In this document: positions 1-5,226 of the stretch, in pieces
Layout: every line of letters starts with the position of its first letter
Numbering within the stretch: position 1 is the stretch's first letter
Position numbers and translations under genes: made by a program
NCBI GenBank assembly: GCA_003132125.1
Contig: PKWT01000381.1
Coordinates: 1,328 to 6,553, forward strand
Reading direction: 5' to 3'
Length of the DNA: 5,226 nt
DNA from: Micrococcales bacterium
GTDB taxonomy: Bacteria > Actinomycetota > Actinomycetes > Actinomycetales > Dermatophilaceae
The notes under the pieces: model-generated
Databases searched by the model: none
What the model saw: only the letters and a program-made list of their open reading frames with translations
Told to the model about the DNA's origin: nothing

Positions 1-264
1 TACGCCGTCGCGGATGCCTCCACGGCGCCGGGCTTCCTCACCGATCTGGAGATGCTCAACCGGTATGCCGACCGCAGCGGGCGTGAACTGTCGGCGATGG
101 GCTTCTACCTCGGGCTGGCTTACTTCAAGCTGGCCGTGATCCTCGAGGGCGTCCACTACCGCTTCGCCCATGGACAGACCGTGGGCGCCGGGTTCGACAC
201 CGTCGGTGTCATCGTCGAACCCCTGATTGCAGCCGGACTTACCTCGATGAAGGAGCACAACTGA
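1..264 (+). CDS. APH-fold phosphotransferase family protein, C-terminal part (5' end outside window)
   Basis: Only the last 87 residues are present; the frame is open from base 1 and ends at TGA 262-264. The segment around GFYLGLAYFKLAVILEGVHY, followed by a 'GAGFDTVG' stretch and a helical tail, is what I recognise as the C-terminal end of the APH/choline-kinase-like proteins found beside acyl-CoA dehydrogenases (mycobacterial 'FadE36' belongs here despite its name). The ATP-binding and catalytic parts of the fold lie upstream and cannot be checked. In animals this domain is fused to an ACAD (ACAD10/ACAD11), and in Pseudomonas putida the related LvaA acts in phosphorylating 4-hydroxyvaleryl-CoA. 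By inference this protein phosphorylates a hydroxyacyl-CoA that the next gene product then converts. The stop overlaps the next gene's ATG by one base (TGATG). The family assignment is fairly sure; the substrate is not. Confidence 0.82.
   Translation, partial: YAVADASTAPGFLTDLEMLNRYADRSGRELSAMGFYLGLAYFKLAVILEGVHYRFAHGQTVGAGFDTVGVIVEPLIAAGLTSMKEHN
250..255 (+). promoter_or_regulatory. Ribosome binding site of the first ACAD gene
   Basis: AAGGAG lies 8 bases before the ATG at 264, inside the last codons of the phosphotransferase gene. It is a strong Shine-Dalgarno match and supports ATG 264 as the start. Confidence 0.75.
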
Positions 265-1493
265 TGGACTTCGCCTACGACGCCATGACGCAGGAGCTCC
301 GCGAGAAGCTGGAGGTCTTCATGGACGAGAGGATCTACCCTGCGGAACCGGTCTTCGCCGAGCAGATGGAGGCCCTCGACGACCCGTGGGCCTGGACCAG
401 GGCCCCAGTGCTCCAGGAGCTCAGGGGCGAGGCCCGTGCCCGCGGGCTGTGGAATCTATTCCTGCCCGGCGAGCACGGCGCTGGGCTCACCAACCTGCAG
501 TACGCGCCACTTGCCGAGATCACCGGGCGGTCTGGCCACCTGGCCCCCGCCGCGCTGAACTGCGCCGCCCCGGACACCGGGAACATGGAGGTGCTGACGA
601 TGTTCGGCACCGATCAGCAGAAGCAGCAGTGGCTCGAGCCGTTGCTCACCGGTCAGATCCGGTCCGCCTTCGCCATGACCGAGCCCGGCGTGGCCTCCTC
701 TGACGCGACCAATATCGCAACCCGGATCGAGCGCGAGGGCGACGACTACGTCATCAACGGCCGAAAGTGGTGGATCAGCGGTGCGATGAACCCGGACGCG
801 AAGATCTTCATCGTGATGGGCAAGACCGACCCGACCGCCGACCGGCATCGCCAGCAGAGCCAGATCCTGATACCCCGGGACACCCCCGGCGTCGTGGTGA
901 AACGCGGCCTGCACGTCTTCGGCTACCACGGCCACGACCATGGCGGCCACGCCGAGCTCGAGTTCAACGACGTCCGGGTGCCGGCCACGAACCTGATCGG
1001 CAACGAGGGCGACGGGTTCGCGATCGCGCAGGCCCGTCTCGGGCCGGGGCGCATCCACCACTGCATGCGCTCGATCGGGATCGCCGAACGCGCTATCGAG
1101 CTGATGTGTGACCGCGCCAGCGAACGAGTCGCGTTCGGCAAGCCGATCGCGGAGCAGGGGGTGGTCCGGGACTGGATCGCCGAGTCGCGAGTCCGGGTCG
1201 AGCAGCTACGGCTGCTGGTGCTCAAGACCGCCTGGCTGATGGACACCGTTGGCAACAAGGGTGCGCACACCGAGATCCAGGCCATCAAGATCGCCACCCC
1301 CAAGACGGTCGAGTGGATCCTGGACAAGGCGATCCAGGTTCACGGCGCCGGCGGTCTGAGCGAGGACTTCCCGCTGGCCTCCTTGTTCGCCGGGGTCCGC
1401 ACGCTACGTTTTGCCGACGGACCGGACGAGGTGCACAAGAACGCGCTTGCCCGCAATGAGCTGAAACGCCGGGCAGCAGCGAGAACCACATGA
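264..1493 (+). CDS. Acyl-CoA dehydrogenase, ACAD10/ACAD11-like
   Basis: This is a 409-residue cytosolic flavoprotein of normal ACAD length. The N-terminal helical domain is roughly residues 1-130. The flavin/substrate motif AMTEPGVASSDATN sits at 137-150, followed by the beta domain with ING-KWW-ISG at 164-173. The C-terminal helical domain carries ERVAFGKP (287-294), IAESRVRVEQLRLLVLKTA (305-323), QVHGAGGLSED (358-368) and RFADGPDEVH (382-391). The GRIHHCMR, IAESR and ADGPDEVH signatures are those of the ACAD10/ACAD11 group rather than of classical short- or medium-chain enzymes. The position of the catalytic Glu in the classical YEGT loop is Asp385 here, and the alternative isovaleryl-type position is Gly262. 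A kinase-like gene lies directly upstream, so the likely substrate is a (phospho)hydroxyacyl-CoA; that is inference. The stop shares four bases with the next start (ATGA). It could instead be a plain beta-oxidation dehydrogenase. Confidence 0.93.
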   Translation: MDFAYDAMTQELREKLEVFMDERIYPAEPVFAEQMEALDDPWAWTRAPVLQELRGEARARGLWNLFLPGEHGAGLTNLQYAPLAEITGRSGHLAPAALNCAAPDTGNMEVLTMFGTDQQKQQWLEPLLTGQIRSAFAMTEPGVASSDATNIATRIEREGDDYVINGRKWWISGAMNPDAKIFIVMGKTDPTADRHRQQSQILIPRDTPGVVVKRGLHVFGYHGHDHGGHAELEFNDVRVPATNLIGNEGDGFAIAQARLGPGRIHHCMRSIGIAERAIELMCDRASERVAFGKPIAEQGVVRDWIAESRVRVEQLRLLVLKTAWLMDTVGNKGAHTEIQAIKIATPKTVEWILDKAIQVHGAGGLSEDFPLASLFAGVRTLRFADGPDEVHKNALARNELKRRAAARTT

Positions 1494-2713
1494 GCAACCC
1501 GGAACTGGTGCGCGACGACCTGGTGCCCGACGAACTGGTGCGCGACGACCTGAGGTCGCGCCTCAAGGCGCTGCTCGCGGCCACCGACCCGGCGACCACG
1601 GATCGGCTCGACTTCCTGCAGGCACGCTTCGACGCGGGTCTGGCCTGGGTCCACTTCCCGCCTGGCCTTGGCGGTCTCGGCCTGCCGCGCGCCTTCCAGT
1701 CGTATGTCGACCAGTTGCTCGAAACCGGCGGCGCACCGGACAACGACCCGCGCCGCATCGGGATCGGGCTGGGTATGGCGGCACCCACCATCCTCGCCTT
1801 TGGCACTGACGAGCAGAAGCAGCGCTTCCTCAAGCCGCTATGGACCGGCGAAGAGGTCTGGTGCCAGCTGTTCAGCGAACCCGGTGCCGGCTCCGACCTC
1901 GCCGCGGTCAGCACCCGCGCGGTGCGCGACGGTGACAGCTGGGTCGTCAACGGGCAGAAGGTATGGACATCGAGCGCCCACCTGGCCCGGTTCGCGATCC
2001 TGCTGGTACGGACCGACCCCAACGTGTCGAAGCACGCCGGCCTGAGCTACTTCATCTGCGACATGGCCGACCCCGGGGTCGATGTGCGACCGCTGCGCCA
2101 GCTCACCGGGGAGGCCGAGTTCAACGAGGTCTTCCTCACCGACGTACGCATCCCCGACTCCTATCGGCTTGGTGAGGAAGGCGAGGGCTGGAAGGTCGCC
2201 ACGGCCACCTTGATGAACGAAAGGGTCGCTATCGGCGGCGCTGATGCTGCGCGCGAGGACGGCATGATCGGCGTCGTCGCCAAGACCTGGCGGAACCGTC
2301 CCGAGCTGCGCACCGCCGAGCTGCACGACCGGTTGATGACGCTGTGGGTGGAGGCGGAGGTCGCCCGGCTCACCGGCCAACGGCTGCGGCAGAAGCTCGC
2401 GCTCGGTCAGCCCGGGCCGGAGGGCTCAGCGATGAAGCTCACCTTCGCCCGGCTCGCACAACAGCTCAGTGGCCTCGAGGTCGAACTGCTCGGGGAGGAC
2501 GGTCTGCGCTACAGCGACTGGACCATGGTCCGACCCGACATCGTCGAGTTCACGGGCCGCGACGCCGGCTACCGCTACCTGCGGGCGAAGGGCAACTCGA
2601 TCGAGGGCGGAACCTCGGAGATCCTGCGCAACATCATCGCGGAACGGGTACTCAGGCTGCCGGCCGAGCCCAGGACCGACAAGGACATCGCCTGGAAGGA
2701 TCTGCCCCGATGA
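1490..2713 (+). CDS. Acyl-CoA dehydrogenase (FadE family), probable catalytic subunit of a two-gene enzyme
   Basis: The product has 407 residues. Domain landmarks are PPGLGGLGLP (57-66, N-terminal domain), LFSEPGAGSDLA (127-138, flavin-binding motif), VNGQKVWTSSAH (153-164, beta domain), LMNERVAIGG (241-250) and SIEGGTSEILRNIIAERVL (370-388) near the C-terminus. The last motif marks the large FadE subgroup whose YEGT Glu is replaced (Gly373 here). Glu244 in the NER motif falls at the position of the catalytic Glu of isovaleryl-CoA dehydrogenase (E254), so it is the probable base. The N-terminal helical region is short and begins with an unusual repeated acidic segment. The ATG at 1490 overlaps the previous stop (ATGA). 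The upstream Shine-Dalgarno is weak (GAGA near 1481), so translation probably depends on coupling. Together with the following gene it resembles alpha/beta FadE pairs such as mycobacterial FadE26-FadE27 and FadE28-FadE29, where one subunit is catalytic. Substrate unknown. Confidence 0.93.
   Translation: MSNPELVRDDLVPDELVRDDLRSRLKALLAATDPATTDRLDFLQARFDAGLAWVHFPPGLGGLGLPRAFQSYVDQLLETGGAPDNDPRRIGIGLGMAAPTILAFGTDEQKQRFLKPLWTGEEVWCQLFSEPGAGSDLAAVSTRAVRDGDSWVVNGQKVWTSSAHLARFAILLVRTDPNVSKHAGLSYFICDMADPGVDVRPLRQLTGEAEFNEVFLTDVRIPDSYRLGEEGEGWKVATATLMNERVAIGGADAAREDGMIGVVAKTWRNRPELRTAELHDRLMTLWVEAEVARLTGQRLRQKLALGQPGPEGSAMKLTFARLAQQLSGLEVELLGEDGLRYSDWTMVRPDIVEFTGRDAGYRYLRAKGNSIEGGTSEILRNIIAERVLRLPAEPRTDKDIAWKDLPR
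1505..1549 (+). repeat. Three 15-bp tandem repeats inside the start of the second ACAD gene
   Basis: Units at 1505-1519, 1520-1534 and 1535-1549 read CTGGTGCGCGACGAC, CTGGTGCCCGACGAA and CTGGTGCGCGACGAC. The outer two are identical and the middle one differs at two bases. Seen as a 30-base period, 1502-1522 and 1532-1552 match exactly over 21 bases. The protein gains LVRDD-LVPDE-LVRDD at residues 6-20. The unit is in frame, consistent with replication slippage. Confidence 0.9.
2694..2700 (+). promoter_or_regulatory. Ribosome binding site fixing the start of the third ACAD gene
   Basis: GGAAGGA lies 9 bases before ATG 2710. The same frame is open back to 2344, but that upstream stretch lies inside the second ACAD gene and encodes an Arg/Gly-rich sequence with no ACAD similarity. 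The site and the ATGA overlap therefore place the true start at 2710. Confidence 0.72.
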
Positions 2714-4011
2714 CGACTGAGCCAACCAGCAGTGACCTGAATCGCCTCAACCTGCTGTACACCGACGTGGAGGGCTCCCTGCGCGAGAGCCTTCACGATC
2801 TGCTCACCGCACGATGCACTCCCGAGCGGGTCGTCGCCGTCTACGACGGCGACCGCGAACTCGGGCTCGGGCTCTGGCGATCGCTGTCGGTGGATCTCGG
2901 CCTGGCCGGGCTCCTGGTGCCGCAGGATCGGGACGGAGCCGGTGCCACGGCACGTGAGGCCGCCGTCGTACTGGAGGAGTTGGGCCGGTTCGTCGCGCCT
3001 GTCCCGTTCCTCACGAGCGCTATCGTCGCAACGACCGCTCTATTGCATGGCGATGACGATGAGACCCTGGGCCAACTGGCTGCCGGCGGGCGCACCGCCG
3101 CACTTGTGGTTCCCTTCTCCGCCAGCGCGACCAGCTTCCGGCCAACGATCCGGGCGCAGCGCGACGGCACGCTATCCGGCCGGGTCACCAGCGTGGTCGG
3201 GGCGCTGGAAGCTGACCTGTTGGTGGTGCCGGTTTCCACCGAAGACGGGGTCGAGCTGCACACGATCGAGGCGGCCGCAGCAGGGGTCAGCGTCGTGCCG
3301 GTCGTCTCCCTGGACATGACCCGGCAGCTCGCCGACCTCGATTTCAGTGGCGCGCGCTCGACGCAGGTAACCGCCGCGGAATCCGGCGACGCCGCGGTGC
3401 GCGACGCGCTCGAGCTGGGGGCCGCCCTGCTGGCCTCGGAACAGCTGGGCGTCGCGCAGTGGTGCCTGGACCACACTGTCTCGTATCTGCGTGACCGCAA
3501 GCAGTTCGGCCGCCCGGTGGGCGGGTTTCAGGCGATCAAGCACCGACTGGCCGACCTGTACGTCGTGGTCGAGTCGGCCCGTGCCGCGGCGCGCTACGCG
3601 GCTGTGACGGCAACCGACGACCACCCGGACCGGCGGGTGGCCGCCAGCCTGGCGCAGGCCTACTGCTCGGAGGTGGCGGTGAAGGCCGCCGAGGAGTGTG
3701 TCCAGCTGCACGGAGGGATCGGGATGACCTGGGAGCATCCGGCGCATCTGTACCTCAAGCGCGCCAAGGCCGACCAGATCGCCTTCGGCAGTGCAGGAGC
3801 ACACCGGCTACGCCTCGGCGAGCTCGTGGGCCTGCCGTACCCGATCATGCGGCACGCCAACAACCTAGAGTCGGTGCTCACCTACGAGGGCACTTCCGAG
3901 GCGCACCAGCTGGTCATGGCCAGGCCGTCACCGGAGAGGCCGCCTTCCGCTGACCCGGGTGCTCGACCAACCGACACGCCCACCTTCCGCAGCACAGAGG
4001 AGCGCCCTTGA
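2710..4011 (+). CDS. Acyl-CoA dehydrogenase, non-catalytic-type partner subunit, with aberrant GcdH-derived C-terminal tail
   Basis: The product has 433 residues when started at ATG 2710, which overlaps the previous stop. The genuine ACAD part spans about residues 10-376: N-terminal helical domain with DLGLAGLLVPQDRDGAGA (62-79) and LEELGRFVAPVPF (88-100), a degenerate middle domain lacking the usual TEP-GSD flavin motif, then YLRDRKQFGRPVGGFQAIKH (259-278) and QLHGGIGMTWEHPAHLYLKR (332-351). It closes with AFGSAGAHRLRLGELVGLP (358-376), the usual end of this subfamily. The YEGT Glu position is Phe359 and the isovaleryl-type position is Gly237, so it lacks either acidic base and probably serves as the structural/flavin-sharing partner of the preceding ACAD. 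Residues 377-403 are extra and match the glutaryl-CoA dehydrogenase terminus. Residues 404-433 are Pro/Arg-rich, include AGG arginine codons, and look like out-of-frame translation. The stop overlaps the fadD-like TTG start. Function as a subunit is inferred; the family is sure. Confidence 0.88.
   Translation: MTTEPTSSDLNRLNLLYTDVEGSLRESLHDLLTARCTPERVVAVYDGDRELGLGLWRSLSVDLGLAGLLVPQDRDGAGATAREAAVVLEELGRFVAPVPFLTSAIVATTALLHGDDDETLGQLAAGGRTAALVVPFSASATSFRPTIRAQRDGTLSGRVTSVVGALEADLLVVPVSTEDGVELHTIEAAAAGVSVVPVVSLDMTRQLADLDFSGARSTQVTAAESGDAAVRDALELGAALLASEQLGVAQWCLDHTVSYLRDRKQFGRPVGGFQAIKHRLADLYVVVESARAAARYAAVTATDDHPDRRVAASLAQAYCSEVAVKAAEECVQLHGGIGMTWEHPAHLYLKRAKADQIAFGSAGAHRLRLGELVGLPYPIMRHANNLESVLTYEGTSEAHQLVMARPSPERPPSADPGARPTDTPTFRSTEERP
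3838..3953 (+). pseudogene. 3' remnant of a glutaryl-CoA dehydrogenase gene (gcdH), frameshifted and fused to the ACAD gene
   Basis: From Tyr377 of the upstream ACAD frame the sequence reads YPIMRHANNLESVLTYEGT, then SEAHQLVM. This is the hallmark C-terminal segment of glutaryl-CoA dehydrogenase, with the catalytic Glu in YEGT (residue 393 of the fusion). After ATG 3916-3918 the similarity continues only in the frame beginning at 3918, as GQAVTGEAAFR followed by TGA 3951-3953, which is the normal end of actinobacterial GcdH. Adding one G in the GG at 3918-3919 would restore a continuous reading. Only about 38 codons remain, with no flavin domain or core, so this is not a functional gcdH. Third codon positions of the 3918-3953 frame are nearly all G or C, unlike those of the frame the fused gene uses there. 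The origin by deletion of a neighbouring gcdH is inference. Confidence 0.8.
3996..4002 (+). promoter_or_regulatory. Ribosome binding site supporting a TTG start
   Basis: AGAGGAG ends 5 bases before TTG 4008. It favours TTG 4008 over the in-frame ATG at 4029, which would lack a comparable site at the right distance and would remove the conserved N-terminal residues SFNLATM. Confidence 0.75.
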
Positions 4012-5226
4012 GCTTCAACCTCGCGACGATGCTGCACGAGTCGGTGCTGGCCGACCCGGACAAGCCATGCGTGATCATCGGTGACAGGACCCTGACCTAC
4101 GCCCAGGTCGAGCACATGTCCGGGCTGGTTGCCGGAAACCTGCTGGGCCTCGGTCTGGACCCCGGGTCGAAGGTCGCGGTGCAGCTGCCGAACATCCCGC
4201 AGTTCCTCTTCGCCTACTTCGGCGCCATGCGAGCCGGCCTGGTCATGGTGCCGCTGAACCCCTTGTTCACAGCGCACGAGGTGGCATATCAACTGGAGAA
4301 CTCCGACGCGCAGGTGCTGATCACCTTCGAGTCGTTCGCCGCTGAGGCCCATCGCGGCGCCCAGACGGTCGCCGGCGTGTCGACGTACGTCGTCGACGGA
4401 GGCGCCGGACAGCCACCGGAGGGCACGAAGCGCTTCGAGGACCTCTGTGCGCCGGTCAACGTCCCGGACATCGTTCCCACCAGCGCCGACGACACCGCGG
4501 TGCTGCTCTACACCAGCGGCACGACCGGGAAGCCCAAGGGCGCCGAGCTTACACACTTCCAGCTGTTCATGAACTGCACCGTCGGCGGCGAGCTGTTCGG
4601 CTTCGAGGAGGGCGACGTCGGCATCGCCGTGCTGCCGCTGTTCCACGTGTTCGGGCTCTCCAGCGTCCTGAACGCGACCGTGCGCTCCGGGACGACCATG
4701 GTGCTGGTGCCCCGGTTCGATGTTGACGCCGTCCTGGATGCGATCGAGCGAGCCCGCGCCACGATCTTCTGCGGGGTGCCGACCATGTACGTCGCTCTGC
4801 TGCACGCCGACACCACAGGTCGAGACTTGTCCTCGCTGCGGGTGGGGATCTCCGGCGGCGCAGCGATCCCCGGTGAGATCATCCGGGCCTTCGAGGAGAA
4901 GTTCCCGGGCGTGGTGATCCTCGAGGGGTACGGCCTCTCGGAGACCGCGAGCACGACCACGTTCAACTTGAGTGCCGACCAGCGCAAGGTGCTCTCCATC
5001 GGCAAGCCGGTGTGGGGGGTGGAGGTACGCATCGTCGACGCCGCCGACAGACCGCTGCCGCCAGGCGCGGACAACGTCGGCGAGATCGTCGTCCGCGGCC
5101 ACAACGTGATGAAGTCCTACTACAAGAACCCTGAGGCGACCGCCGAGGCCATGCGTGGCGGCTGGTTCCACACCGGCGACCTCGCCTACGCCGACGACGA
5201 TGGCTACCTCTTCGTCGTGGACCGCA
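4008..5226 (+). CDS. Acyl-CoA synthetase / fatty-acid-CoA ligase (FadD, AMP-binding family), 3' end outside window
   Basis: The product activates a carboxylic acid to its CoA thioester through an acyl-adenylate. The first 406 codons are present, with no stop before the window edge. Seen motifs are the ATP-phosphate loop YTSGTTGKPKG (168-178), PLFHVFGLSS, the adenine-binding GYGLSETAS (307-315) and GWFHTGDLAY with the ribose-binding Asp391. The last residues, VVDR, are the start of the hinge to the C-terminal lid domain. That lid (about 100 residues, with the catalytic Lys) lies beyond the window. The layout is that of bacterial medium/long-chain acyl-CoA ligases of about 500 residues; chain length cannot be told from this. 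The TTG start overlaps the previous stop (TTGA), which implies coupling, and it has a good ribosome binding site. The protein probably supplies CoA esters to the upstream dehydrogenases. A 4-coumarate-CoA-ligase-like specificity is possible but no more supported. Confidence 0.93.
   Translation, partial: MSFNLATMLHESVLADPDKPCVIIGDRTLTYAQVEHMSGLVAGNLLGLGLDPGSKVAVQLPNIPQFLFAYFGAMRAGLVMVPLNPLFTAHEVAYQLENSDAQVLITFESFAAEAHRGAQTVAGVSTYVVDGGAGQPPEGTKRFEDLCAPVNVPDIVPTSADDTAVLLYTSGTTGKPKGAELTHFQLFMNCTVGGELFGFEEGDVGIAVLPLFHVFGLSSVLNATVRSGTTMVLVPRFDVDAVLDAIERARATIFCGVPTMYVALLHADTTGRDLSSLRVGISGGAAIPGEIIRAFEEKFPGVVILEGYGLSETASTTTFNLSADQRKVLSIGKPVWGVEVRIVDAADRPLPPGADNVGEIVVRGHNVMKSYYKNPEATAEAMRGGWFHTGDLAYADDDGYLFVVDR

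Noticed and set aside
456..1061. Minus-strand open frame opposite the first ACAD (also others at 1285-2022, 1838-2380 and 2841-3500)
   Set aside because: All are shadows of well-supported plus-strand ACAD genes, with low-complexity translations and no credible start context.
2344..2709. Upstream extension of the third ACAD frame giving a 555-residue protein
   Set aside because: The extra 122 codons lie inside the second ACAD gene in another frame, encode Arg/Gly-rich sequence unlike any ACAD, and ATG 2710 has a ribosome binding site and a stop-start overlap.
3951..4007. Possible terminator or promoter between the GcdH-type stop and the ligase start
   Set aside because: I see no stem-loop with a T run and no convincing -35/-10 pair; only the ribosome binding site is supported.
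4381..4398. Perfect 12-base palindrome CGACGTACGTCG followed by CGTCGACG
   Set aside because: It lies within conserved ligase coding sequence (TYVVD codons), and short CG-rich palindromes are common by chance at this base composition; no operator role is supported.
3882..5171. A 429-codon open frame on the minus strand opposite the ligase gene
   Set aside because: It is antisense to a clear FadD with intact motifs, its protein is His/Gly/Arg/Val-rich with no recognisable domain, and such long antisense frames are expected in high-G+C DNA.

Overview
The window is about two-thirds G+C, with G or C strongly preferred at third codon positions. It is packed with fadE/fadD-type genes, all on the + strand, and looks like chromosomal DNA of an actinobacterium (Actinomycetota); the genus cannot be fixed from the sequence. 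There is no RNA gene, mobile element or CRISPR array, and no non-coding gap of any size.

Layout: (1) 1-264, the 3' end of an aminoglycoside-phosphotransferase-fold (APH) kinase-like gene; (2) 264-1493, an acyl-CoA dehydrogenase (ACAD) of the ACAD10/ACAD11 type; (3) 1490-2713, a second ACAD with its likely catalytic Glu at the isovaleryl-CoA-dehydrogenase position; (4) 2710-4011, a third ACAD that resembles the non-catalytic partner subunit of heteromeric FadE enzymes; (5) 4008 to the window end, an acyl-CoA synthetase (FadD/AMP-binding family) cut off by the window edge. Each stop codon overlaps the next start codon by 1 or 4 bases, so the five genes form one translationally coupled operon for activating and dehydrogenating an acyl substrate. 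Genes 1 and 2 are a split version of the kinase-ACAD fusion known as ACAD10/ACAD11 and also resemble the LvaA/LvaC pair of levulinate catabolism, which suggests 4-hydroxyacyl-CoA processing. Genes 3 and 4 look like a two-subunit acyl-CoA dehydrogenase. Gene 5 would supply the CoA thioesters. The actual substrate is not determined.

The most unusual point is the 3' end of gene 4. After its complete natural C-terminus, the reading frame runs into about 27 residues that read as the extreme C-terminus of glutaryl-CoA dehydrogenase (GcdH), including the YEGT catalytic loop. The frame is then lost by what looks like one missing G near 3918. The GcdH ending continues in the other frame to its own stop at 3951-3953, while gene 4 runs on in an unrelated frame to 4011. 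This looks like the scar of a deleted gcdH gene fused to its neighbour. A second curiosity is a short in-frame 15-bp repeat at the start of gene 3. I see no evidence of a wholly new system; the rest is ordinary beta-oxidation-type gene content.
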